Origin: Chlamydiota bacterium
GTDB lineage: Bacteria > Chlamydiota > Chlamydiia > Chlamydiales > Criblamydiaceae
Assembly: GCA_021772365.1 (NCBI GenBank)
Contig: JAJFMC010000337.1
Location: 1-12,732, forward strand
DNA: 12,732 nt
Direction of reading: 5' to 3'
Positions 6,064 to 12,732 of this stretch are shown in pieces. The position numbers and the translations under genes were made by a program. The notes under the pieces were generated by a model. That model worked only from the letters and a program-made list of their open reading frames with translations. It ran no database searches and was not told the DNA's origin. Each line of letters starts with the position of its first letter. Positions within the stretch are counted from its first letter, which is position 1.

Positions 6064-7205
6064 ATCACTACCTTATACTCCGTTATCGGCATCCTACAAA
6101 GCTCAGCATACCTTTTTCTAATTTTTACTTCCACGCCCTTACATTGAAATCGGTACCCTAAATCATTCAGACCACTTTTTGGCTTATACAGTTTATATAT
6201 CTCCCTATCGACCACATTATCAACAAGTTTCTGGTATGTTCGTACAAAAGAAACGTCATCAATAGGCAAAAAACGAGGTTGATTTTTCTGATTTTTATTT
6301 TCTTCCATCCAGATCGGATGTCTTGGTGGCACCCAACTGTTAGGCAATAGATCCAAGAGACCTGCCGCCTGAAACAAACCAAATGCAGCACGCTTTACGA
6401 GGTCTTTACCAAAAACACCCACAGCCTCTGATACAGTCTCAATTCCATTATGAACAGACTCTGCGACTCCTAATGATTTATTAATCACATCAATGAACTG
6501 ATCTACACTGAATATCGAGTCTGTATTACCCAAAATCTGTTTGATAACCCCACGGTGATTCTTAATGCCATGTAAGAGAAGGCCTTTGTTCTCAACCAAT
6601 ACTTTCAAACACTTTCTGCTATTAACAAACAACTGGTTAACCCTTTCATTGCGATTGTTAGCATACGAAAAGGCTTCAGCTGCATCCAAGGTTTTCATGC
6701 TTAACAGGAACAGTCTTTTTGCAATGACAAATATCCTCTTAGCTATTCTTTTTATACGTTCTACAAGCCGAACGAACGCCTCTTTTAACCATATTTCCGT
6801 CGATGGGGACAACCAACCACTCTTACCCACGGTATGCTTCCATTTAACCTTTGGGCATAAGGGATAAGGATCCGTCACATCATCCCATAACAATCGTGTT
6901 TCCTTAATGACGTTGACCTGTTCCTCGATGCAATCAGTAATACGTGTAGCGATAAGAAGAATTTGTGCAGCGATATTGACAACTGTGCTATCTCCCCCAC
7001 CCAACCAGTTAAGTCCATGCCCAGCTGCCAAGCTAAGAATATTATCGGGATTCGTATAAACCTCCGTAAAGCGATACCATCGCCAGAGTCTGTGAACTTT
7101 ATGAATAACCTGATAGGAGGCTCCGATCACCCCATCAAGTCGATATCCCTGAGGAACAGTCTGTTGCGACGTTGCTTCTACAATTCCTACAACACTGATA
7201 GCCAT
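6060..7205 (-). CDS. unrecognised protein, first gene of a two-gene operon
   Basis: I do not recognise this 381-residue protein. It has no signal peptide. Residues 74-92 are moderately hydrophobic (VVNIAAQILLIATRI) and could be a membrane-associated helix. Residues 147-170 (LVERIKRIAKRIFVIAKRLFLL) form a strongly cationic amphipathic helix of a membrane-binding type. The region 233-290 is helical and rich in small residues, and the C-terminus (about 332-380) is basic. Aromatic residues are frequent (HRLWRWYRF at 38-46). I chose the ATG at 7205 because AAGGA lies 6 bases upstream. The ATG at 7244 has its GAGGAG only 1 base away, and a TTG at 7253 lacks a ribosome binding site. It is translationally coupled to the glycosyltransferase by a 4-base overlap and divergent from transketolase. 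It could be a secreted effector or envelope protein, but nothing visible proves either. Confidence 0.75.
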   Translation of the reverse strand: MAISVVGIVEATSQQTVPQGYRLDGVIGASYQVIHKVHRLWRWYRFTEVYTNPDNILSLAAGHGLNWLGGGDSTVVNIAAQILLIATRITDCIEEQVNVIKETRLLWDDVTDPYPLCPKVKWKHTVGKSGWLSPSTEIWLKEAFVRLVERIKRIAKRIFVIAKRLFLLSMKTLDAAEAFSYANNRNERVNQLFVNSRKCLKVLVENKGLLLHGIKNHRGVIKQILGNTDSIFSVDQFIDVINKSLGVAESVHNGIETVSEAVGVFGKDLVKRAAFGLFQAAGLLDLLPNSWVPPRHPIWMEENKNQKNQPRFLPIDDVSFVRTYQKLVDNVVDREIYKLYKPKSGLNDLGYRFQCKGVEVKIRKRYAELCRMPITEYKVVI

Positions 7206-7280
7206 ACCCTGTCCTTTTTCTAATGTGATAGAATCGCAAATCATACTCCTCAAGTTATTTATTTACATCTAATTTTGAGC

Positions 7281-7309
7281 TTTCATCTTTCTCATATAAG
7301 AGACATAAT
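7281..7309 (+). promoter_or_regulatory. possible promoter of transketolase
   Basis: TTTCAT (7281-7286), 17 bases and CATAAT (7304-7309) are the best housekeeping-type match before the transketolase gene. The -35 element is poor. I saw no clear promoter for the opposite operon in the same 138-base divergent gap. Confidence 0.3.
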
Positions 7310-7343
7310 GAAGGATAGATAAGAACAATAGTTGGAGGAAATA

Positions 7344-9395
7344 ATGGATACAACAGCCAACCCTATGAGTATGGAGCAAGAAGGCGTCAAAGATCAGTTT
7401 AAACCTCTTGATGCTGACACAAAAGAAATACTGATCAAGACAGCCAACGCGATCCGTATTTTATCTATGGATGCCGTGCAAAAAGCAAACTCAGGACACC
7501 CCGGTCTTCCACTAGGATGTGCCGAAATTGGCGCTTACCTTTACGGACACGTTCTCAAACATAACCCACGGAACCCCGACTGGGTAAACCGCGACCGTTT
7601 TATCCTGTCAGCAGGTCATGGCTCAATGTGGCTTTATTCCTGTCTTCACCTATCTGGGTTCAAAGTCACTCTTGAGGACCTCAAAAATTTCCGCCAACTT
7701 CACTCTATTACTCCAGGTCATCCAGAGTCATTAGACACTGAAGGTGTCGAGACAACGACAGGACCCCTTGGGCAGGGAATAGGTAACGCTGTCGGTCAGG
7801 CTCTCGGTCTCAAAATTCTCAGCGAAAAATTCAACACAGAAGGGACGACATTATTTGATAATAAGGTTTACTGCCTAGCGGGTGACGGTTGTATTATGGA
7901 AGGTATTTCTTCAGAAGTCTCTTCTCTTGCCGGCCATTTGAAACTCGATAACCTCGTCCTTATCTATGATGCAAACAAAATATCCTTAGACGGCCCCCTT
8001 GATGATTCGTGTTCTGAAAATACAAAAGAGCGTTACAAAGCCTACGGATGGGAAGTTTACGAAGTCGATGGTCATGACCTCGACGCTCTACACCAAGTAT
8101 TTAGCGAAGTACGGGAGAACCAAAAACGCCCATGCTTGATCATGGCACACACTATCATTGGACGCGGTTCACCCAACAAAGCCGGTACACATAAGGTTCA
8201 CGGTTCTCCTCTAGGAGAAGAAGAAGTTATCGCAACAAAAGAAGCCCTCGGATTGCCTTTAGAGCCATTTTATGTACCTCAGCAAGTGTATGATTATTTT
8301 GAAAGCAGACTTAAAAAAGACAGACTCGCCGAGGAGGAGTGGAGTAGAAAACTAGAAGGCTGGGCGAAAGAAAATCCGGACCACTTCAAAGAATTCGAAG
8401 ATATGCTGCACCATCGTCTTCCCAATGACCTTGAAGAGTGCCTTAAAGCCATCGATATATCTTCGCCAATCGCTGGACGTAAAGCTTCGAATGCCGTCAT
8501 TCAGGAATTAAGCAAAACTCTTCCACAACTGATAGGTGGATCTGCAGACCTGTCCGGATCAGACATGACGATGATGAAAGATTTTGGAATCATCAAACCA
8601 GGGATTTTCACAGGAAAAAACATCAAATACGGTGTCCGTGAATTTGGAATGGCAACGATGGCCTCAGGCATATCTCAGACGGGAATGCTCACACCATATA
8701 TCGGGACATTCCTCACTTTTTCCGACTACATGCGTAACGCAATTAGGCTAGCAAGTTTAATGCACGAACATGTTATTTACCAATTCACTCACGACTCTAT
8801 TTTCCTTGGTGAAGATGGCCCTACTCACCAGCCTGTAGAACACTATGCAGCACTGCGAGCGATTCCAAACTTACATTTTATGCGTCCTGCAGACTCCAAC
8901 GAAGTCAAAATGGCATGGCTAGCGGCTTTACGTTATCATGGACCGACAGCATTTTCTCTGACACGACAAAGCCTGCCGGAGCTGGAAGGTACCAACGTTC
9001 CCTACTCTGAAGGTGTGGGCCGTGGTGCATATATCATCCACAAAGAGAAAAGTGACAAACTCGACTATATGCTAGTCGCCACAGGATCAGAGGTTTCTCT
9101 TGCTGTAGACGTTGCTAAAGAACTTGAAAAGTTAGGAAAAAATGTCCGTGTGATTTCTATGCCATGTTGGGAGATTTTCGAGAAGCAGAATATCGACTAT
9201 AAACATAGTATCTTCGGAGGAGACTTGGGAATACGTGTCAGTATAGAAGCAGGTGTCGATCAGGGTTGGCATAAATATATCGGTATGGACGGTATCACTA
9301 TCTGTATGGAAAGCTTTGGTCTTTCGGCACCGGCTGCAGCCCTTGCTGAAGAGTTTGGATTTACCGTACCATCAATTGTAGAGCGTATTCTCTAA
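7344..9395 (+). CDS. tkt: transketolase
   Basis: Transketolase moves two-carbon units between sugar phosphates in the non-oxidative pentose phosphate pathway, using thiamine diphosphate and a divalent metal. The 683-residue protein is full length for the family (about 660-690). Key residues are in place: H52 in SGHPG, H92 in AGHGS, GPLGQG at 140-145, the metal/cofactor motif GDG 180-182 with E186 and N211, H283 and H286 in THKVHG, E433 in REFGM, and H483 in HDS.FLGEDGPTHQP. The C-terminal domain (about 560-683) is complete. The start is the ATG at 7344, with a strong GGAGG five bases before it. A TTG at 7332 would overlap that site. The 15 or so N-terminal residues are extra compared with the shortest members. 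hemE follows 112 bases downstream on the same strand. In an intracellular bacterium this enzyme supplies ribose and erythrose phosphates. Confidence 0.97.
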   Translation: MDTTANPMSMEQEGVKDQFKPLDADTKEILIKTANAIRILSMDAVQKANSGHPGLPLGCAEIGAYLYGHVLKHNPRNPDWVNRDRFILSAGHGSMWLYSCLHLSGFKVTLEDLKNFRQLHSITPGHPESLDTEGVETTTGPLGQGIGNAVGQALGLKILSEKFNTEGTTLFDNKVYCLAGDGCIMEGISSEVSSLAGHLKLDNLVLIYDANKISLDGPLDDSCSENTKERYKAYGWEVYEVDGHDLDALHQVFSEVRENQKRPCLIMAHTIIGRGSPNKAGTHKVHGSPLGEEEVIATKEALGLPLEPFYVPQQVYDYFESRLKKDRLAEEEWSRKLEGWAKENPDHFKEFEDMLHHRLPNDLEECLKAIDISSPIAGRKASNAVIQELSKTLPQLIGGSADLSGSDMTMMKDFGIIKPGIFTGKNIKYGVREFGMATMASGISQTGMLTPYIGTFLTFSDYMRNAIRLASLMHEHVIYQFTHDSIFLGEDGPTHQPVEHYAALRAIPNLHFMRPADSNEVKMAWLAALRYHGPTAFSLTRQSLPELEGTNVPYSEGVGRGAYIIHKEKSDKLDYMLVATGSEVSLAVDVAKELEKLGKNVRVISMPCWEIFEKQNIDYKHSIFGGDLGIRVSIEAGVDQGWHKYIGMDGITICMESFGLSAPAAALAEEFGFTVPSIVERIL

Positions 9396-9448
9396 AGAGA
9401 TGAAATGGGCCTTGTCCGAAATTTTTTACCGGAAAGGTGAATGAGGCC

Positions 9449-9476
9449 AAAAAACCGGAGCAGGGCAACCTGCTCC
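9449..9476 (-). terminator. hairpin with T-run on the minus strand, between tkt and hemE
   Basis: GGAGCAGG (9457-9464), a GCAA loop and CCTGCTCC (9469-9476) form a perfect 8-bp stem. Read on the minus strand the stem is followed by GG and six Ts (the A-run at 9449-9454), the layout of an intrinsic terminator for leftward transcription, although no minus-strand gene ends here. On the plus strand there is no T-run, so it would instead be an RNA hairpin with a stable GNRA-type loop about 31 bases before the hemE start. Confidence 0.55.
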
Positions 9477-9507
9477 ACAACACTCTAAAACAACTCAATA
9501 TATCCTG

Positions 9508-10548
9508 ATGAAAACACTGACGCAAAACACACTTCTTCTTGATGCCTTAAAATGTAACAATCACTCCGGTCGCCCTCCCGTTTGGCTGATGCGGCAAGCC
9601 GGAAGGTATATGCCCGAGTATCGCGCTATGCGGGAGAAGCACGACTTTCTGAGTATGTGCCACACGCCTGAACTTGCTGTAAAAGTGACTCTTATGCCTA
9701 TCGAGCAATTCGATTTGGATGCAGCCATTCTCTTTTCCGATATTCTCGTTGTTCCGGAAGCTCTTGAATTAGGCCTACGATTTGATGAAGGGATCGGTCC
9801 CATCATTGAACGTCCGCTAGCATCCTCAAAAGACATCCTGAACTTACCAAATATCTCCGTCAAAGAGAAACTTTCATACGTTAGTACGGCGATCAAAATA
9901 CTCAAGCAAGAATTAGATGTTCCTCTGCTAGGATTTGCAGGTGCCCCCTTTACATTGGCCAGTTATATGATCGAAGGGCGCTCGAGTAAATCATGGAGTA
10001 AAACCAAGAAGTGGATGTTCGACGATCCCGAGAGTTTTCATCAGCTACTCGACATCCTTGCCGATTACACGATTGACTATCTAAAAATGCAAGTCGAAGC
10101 TGGTGTTGATGCCATCCAACTTTTTGACTCATGGGCCTATGTGTTAAACCATGACTGCTTTTGTGAGTTCTCATTAAGATATCAGCAAAAAATTCTTAAT
10201 GGGTTGAGAGATACGCAGATTCCTACTATCCTGTTCTGCAGAGGGTCGAGTGTTTTTGCTCCACTTATGGTGGAGGCTAAACCATCAGCAATAAGCCTCG
10301 ACTGGAACGCAGATATCCGCGAAATGAGAAATCGAATTCCAAAAAATATAGCTCTGCAAGGCAACCTCGATCCCGATATTCTATTGGCATCAGAGGAGAC
10401 GTTACGCAGAGAAGTGCAGAGAATACTATCTAAGATGCGGGGAGAGCCGGGTTTCATCTTCAACTTGGGACATGGAATTACTCCACAAGTCAATCCTGAT
10501 CAGGTTCGGGTGTTAGTGGATACCGTCAGAGGTGTTTTTAGCCTTTGA
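9508..10548 (+). CDS. hemE: uroporphyrinogen decarboxylase
   Basis: HemE removes four carboxyl groups from uroporphyrinogen III to give coproporphyrinogen III in haem synthesis. It is a soluble cytoplasmic enzyme of a single TIM-barrel domain and needs no cofactor. The 346-residue length is normal. Conserved substrate-pocket residues are visible: R29 and R33 in WLMRQAGRYMPEYR, the catalytic D78 in LFSDIL, Y153 in APFTLASYMIEG, S208 in LFDSWA and H322 in NLGHGI. These match R37, R41, D86, Y164, S219 and H339 of the human enzyme. The ATG at 9508 fits the family start, but it has no recognisable ribosome binding site, which is unlike the other core genes here. It lies 112 bases after tkt, probably on the same transcript. 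The later haem genes hemN and hemG do not follow it in this window. From memory, in Chlamydia they do. Confidence 0.97.
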   Translation: MKTLTQNTLLLDALKCNNHSGRPPVWLMRQAGRYMPEYRAMREKHDFLSMCHTPELAVKVTLMPIEQFDLDAAILFSDILVVPEALELGLRFDEGIGPIIERPLASSKDILNLPNISVKEKLSYVSTAIKILKQELDVPLLGFAGAPFTLASYMIEGRSSKSWSKTKKWMFDDPESFHQLLDILADYTIDYLKMQVEAGVDAIQLFDSWAYVLNHDCFCEFSLRYQQKILNGLRDTQIPTILFCRGSSVFAPLMVEAKPSAISLDWNADIREMRNRIPKNIALQGNLDPDILLASEETLRREVQRILSKMRGEPGFIFNLGHGITPQVNPDQVRVLVDTVRGVFSL

Positions 10549-10591
10549 TTCATGAAAAGGGTGTGTTGAAAAAGGTCGGTGCTTATATGAG

Positions 10592-10615
10592 AGCTATATC
10601 GTAAACATTATAGCT
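10592..10615. other. inverted repeat between convergent genes
   Basis: AGCTATA (10592-10598) and TATAGCT (10609-10615) form a perfect 7-bp stem with a 10-base loop. It overlaps the last codons and TAG stop of the minus-strand gene and lies 44 bases after hemE. It could help end transcription from both sides, but it lacks a T-run and is AT-rich, so it may be chance. Confidence 0.3.
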
Positions 10616-12294
10616 TGAGGAACTGAATTAAGAAGGTCTATAGATTTGTTGTAGATTTTCTGAATAGATAAAAATTCATAATTTTCAAAAAATCTAGAAT
10701 CCTCATTGTATAACACCACAGATCTTTCAATCATGATAGGCATCTTTTTCCATTGTAATAAAAAACTTATTCTCCTTGTCACTTCAAAATATCGGGTTGT
10801 AAGATATTTCCATATTATAATGTCTGTTAATGATTTATAAAGTAGCTCATCAATCTCATACATATAATTTTCGTAATCTTCTGAAACTTTTTTATATTCT
10901 TTTTTTACTTGACGTCCAATAGAATTCAAGTATTTTTCTAGATTATCGAATGAGCAATGTTTCAAAATGACTTCATACTGTTTTAAGGAGAGTTTTTTCT
11001 CGATGGAGAAAAATTCTGAAAGAAAATTAGAGGAGGGCCACGCAGCAGACGCGGCACATAGCTGAGCCGTATCCAACAATTTGATATTGTTCAAAATAAC
11101 CTTCCGTGTGTCTACAGAAAGCATATATAGACCATAAAAAAATGGGGGCATGTTCTTTCTGTGATGAATTGGTTGCAGTTTTTGTAACCAGGACACTTGA
11201 TCACGTTTCTTCTCTTTAATATATTCATACAGTTGTACATCGATGCTAGAGGTAATTTTTATCATTTTTGACAGGTAGATATGAAAATCATTTTTCAGTA
11301 TTTGAAACTTTGAGTAAGAGCAACAAATAAGAAGTATACTTAGAAGGTGTGGATTTTTTGTATGAGCCTTGATCATGAGACTTACACACTGTTCTAAGGT
11401 GAGAACATCCATCAGCTCACTAATAACATTACACTTTTGTTCTGTTGTAAAGTCAGTGCTCCATAAAATATCCAATTGCTTGCACCAAAAATTAATATCT
11501 AATCCCATCTCCACCTCACAAATCAAACGTCTATGGTCCACCAGATAATTCTTAGCAAATAAATACCCCACAGGGCTGATTTTCCCACTTATCTCCAATG
11601 ATTGCCCATAATTTCCATATTCTAAGAGCAGTCGTTTGATACAGCTTATTACCATCTGCTTTGATGAACCACTCTCTAAACTTATCATATAAACAATCAG
11701 TCCATCGATAATTTCTGAGACATGTTCTCCCACAATAGATTCTAGCAGTAACTTCTGGTGTAATGAGTCTTCAATCAGAACAAAAAACTCGTAGAACATG
11801 TCGGGACCATATCGCCACTCAAAATATAAAAACACCTGACTCTTTATTGAAGAAGAAAAAAATGGTAATATGAAGTTCCACTTTTCACGCCTCTCATTGT
11901 CACAACTCAGTTCATTCAAATATTCTATCAATAGTTCAGGCCAATCGCTCGCCAATCGAAGTATTATCCAATTTATCACCCCTGAAGCCTTATTCTCTTT
12001 GTGTAAAATTTCTAATATGAACACGAAGGTTCTAAAGTCGTTAATAAACAATTTTTTCATTAACTGCCTAAACTCTCTTTGTGAGCAGGCTGCTACAAGC
12101 AATCGTTTTTTTTCCTCAGTAGATAAATTTGAATGTACAAATAGCGATAAAGAATTAGGAGATAAGTCACTTAAATGATTAATTGATATTGGTTTAATTC
12201 CATTCGAAATGTATAAAATTTTCTGAAAAGCGTCTTCTTGCCAAAAGTAATGAGTTTCATCTCTCAAAGGCATTCCACAACTTTCAACAGTCAC
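10594..12294 (-). CDS. unrecognised 566-residue, mostly helical protein
   Basis: I do not recognise this protein. It is an intact 566-codon frame and clearly more AT-rich than tkt and hemE. The sequence is rich in Leu, Ile, Lys, Ser and Phe and reads as a long run of amphipathic helices, an alpha-solenoid-like pattern without an identifiable HEAT, TPR or ankyrin repeat. There is no signal peptide, no true membrane helix and no catalytic motif. A basic/acidic stretch near the C-terminus (about 470-490, KKEYKKVSEDYENYMYE) may be a coiled coil. The GTG at 12294 is the likely start, with a purine-rich GAGGGGG just upstream. The ATG at codon 8 is an alternative without a ribosome binding site. It is convergent with hemE and stands alone. 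Composition, size and lack of relatives I can name suggest a lineage-specific protein, perhaps a host-directed one, but that is a guess. Confidence 0.75.
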   Translation of the reverse strand: MTVESCGMPLRDETHYFWQEDAFQKILYISNGIKPISINHLSDLSPNSLSLFVHSNLSTEEKKRLLVAACSQREFRQLMKKLFINDFRTFVFILEILHKENKASGVINWIILRLASDWPELLIEYLNELSCDNERREKWNFILPFFSSSIKSQVFLYFEWRYGPDMFYEFFVLIEDSLHQKLLLESIVGEHVSEIIDGLIVYMISLESGSSKQMVISCIKRLLLEYGNYGQSLEISGKISPVGYLFAKNYLVDHRRLICEVEMGLDINFWCKQLDILWSTDFTTEQKCNVISELMDVLTLEQCVSLMIKAHTKNPHLLSILLICCSYSKFQILKNDFHIYLSKMIKITSSIDVQLYEYIKEKKRDQVSWLQKLQPIHHRKNMPPFFYGLYMLSVDTRKVILNNIKLLDTAQLCAASAAWPSSNFLSEFFSIEKKLSLKQYEVILKHCSFDNLEKYLNSIGRQVKKEYKKVSEDYENYMYEIDELLYKSLTDIIIWKYLTTRYFEVTRRISFLLQWKKMPIMIERSVVLYNEDSRFFENYEFLSIQKIYNKSIDLLNSVPQAIMFTI

Positions 12295-12645
12295 TTCGAT
12301 CCCCCTCTTTCTTAAAGTTCTATATACGAATCATAACTTACGCAAAAAAACAATGAAGGTCAACAGGAACAGATACCGAATCAGGGCACCTACCATTAAA
12401 AATATTTTTTAATATCTTCTCTATAAGTTCGGATCTCATAACTTCTGCCAGTTAGTGACGATTAGGGACTGAACTAGCATATAACTTTCACCCTACCAAC
12501 ACGAATAACAAGAATAGTCGTTTGATATTCTCCATCGTTCACTTCGAAATATAATAATTTACCATTTACCTCAACTCACATTTCCTCTACAATATGCGAA
12601 ATCTTCATAACAAATTACTGAAACAATAAACAGGAGAAAATCAAT
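12295..12645. other. divergent intergenic region, no gene recognised
   Basis: These 351 bases separate two divergent genes. The right part holds a good promoter for the + gene (12565-12593). The left part should hold the promoter of the minus-strand gene, but only a weak candidate is visible (TTGACC on the minus strand at 12358-12363, without a good -10). A near-palindromic AT block lies at 12395-12413. I see no RNA gene. Confidence 0.5.
12565..12593 (+). promoter_or_regulatory. sigma-70-type promoter of the last gene
   Basis: TTTACC (12565-12570), exactly 17 bases, then TACAAT (12588-12593) is a near-consensus housekeeping promoter. Transcription would start near 12600, giving a leader of about 46 bases that ends in the AGGAGA ribosome binding site. 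Confidence 0.6.
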
Positions 12646-12732
12646 ATGAGTCTTATCGTTGAAGCACCCACTACTATAAAACAAACAACAAAACACCTTC
12701 ACGTTTCCTGGCCTGAGTATGGGAAATTAGGA
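12646..12732 (+). CDS. start of a gene cut by the window end; possible phosphoribosyltransferase
   Basis: Only 29 codons are visible. The start is strong: ATG at 12646 with AGGAGA at 12632-12637, and a good promoter 53 bases upstream. The visible N-terminus is a short polar segment followed by LHVSWPEYGKL. A strand followed by SW.EY..L is, from memory, how several small purine phosphoribosyltransferases of the PRTase type I fold begin (a [YH]VSWEEY..L.E.LA pattern). The catalytic PRPP loop would lie beyond the window, so this assignment is only a suggestion. The existence of a gene here is well supported. Confidence 0.65.
   Translation, partial: MSLIVEAPTTIKQTTKHLHVSWPEYGKLG

Noticed and set aside
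6565..7223. Plus-strand open frames of 86-100 codons inside the unknown operon gene
   Set aside because: They are antisense to a longer, better supported gene, lack ribosome binding sites, and do not resemble a known protein.
7332..7343. Transketolase start at a TTG at 7332
   Set aside because: The TTG overlaps the GGAGG ribosome binding site that serves the ATG at 7344.
12396..12464. Short minus-strand frame of about 21 codons ending EDIKKYF
   Set aside because: It reads like protein but is too short, has no start codon, and matches no family I recognise. It may be chance or the tail of a lost gene.
1..12732. CRISPR array, tRNA, rRNA or intact insertion sequence
   Set aside because: I saw no regularly spaced repeats, cloverleaf-like sequence, rRNA motif or transposase frame. 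The only repeat of note is the single palindrome at 4648-4810.

Overview
The window looks like a chromosomal stretch from a chlamydia-like (environmental Chlamydiae) intracellular bacterium. This is an inference from three things: a phospholipase D-family protein with a paired N-terminal hydrophobic segment like that of chlamydial inclusion-membrane proteins, an ankyrin-repeat protein, and a transketolase followed by hemE. From memory, tkt and hemE also lie close together in Chlamydia, with other genes between them. No rRNA or tRNA is present to settle it, and an amoeba-associated gammaproteobacterium such as a Legionella relative is the main alternative. The sequence is AT-rich by eye, except for a visibly more GC-rich block around 990-2830.

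Layout. 1-505: two small overlapping + genes, the second a one-helix membrane protein with a CxxC...CxxC zinc-ribbon-like tail. 575-1018: a short ankyrin-repeat ORF whose last codons run antisense into a decayed TPR-protein fragment (minus strand, about 992-1234). 1349-2683 (minus): a complete RhlE-type DEAD-box RNA helicase with a clear promoter and a leader of about 135 nt carrying a hairpin. 2684-3015: divergent promoter region. 3016-4644 (+): the membrane-anchored PLD-family protein with one of the best promoters in the window. 4648-4810: a 163-bp imperfect palindrome placed between two convergent genes, with the shape of a MITE-like repeat. 4870-7205 (minus): a two-gene unit joined by an ATGA overlap, made of an unrecognised 381-aa protein followed by a CgeB-type glycosyltransferase. 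7344-9395 and 9508-10548 (+): transketolase and uroporphyrinogen decarboxylase, both with intact catalytic residues. 10594-12294 (minus): an unrecognised 566-aa AT-rich protein. 12295-12645: divergent intergenic region. 12646-end: the first codons of a + gene.

Function. Transketolase (pentose phosphate pathway) and HemE (haem synthesis) are core metabolism. Around them lies accessory material: host-interaction candidates (ankyrin protein, PLD protein, the two unrecognised proteins), a glycosyltransferase pair, a probably transferred helicase block and a repeat element. The best candidates for something undescribed are the coupled unknown-protein/glycosyltransferase pair, the Inc-like PLD protein, the 163-bp palindrome and the ankyrin/TPR junction.
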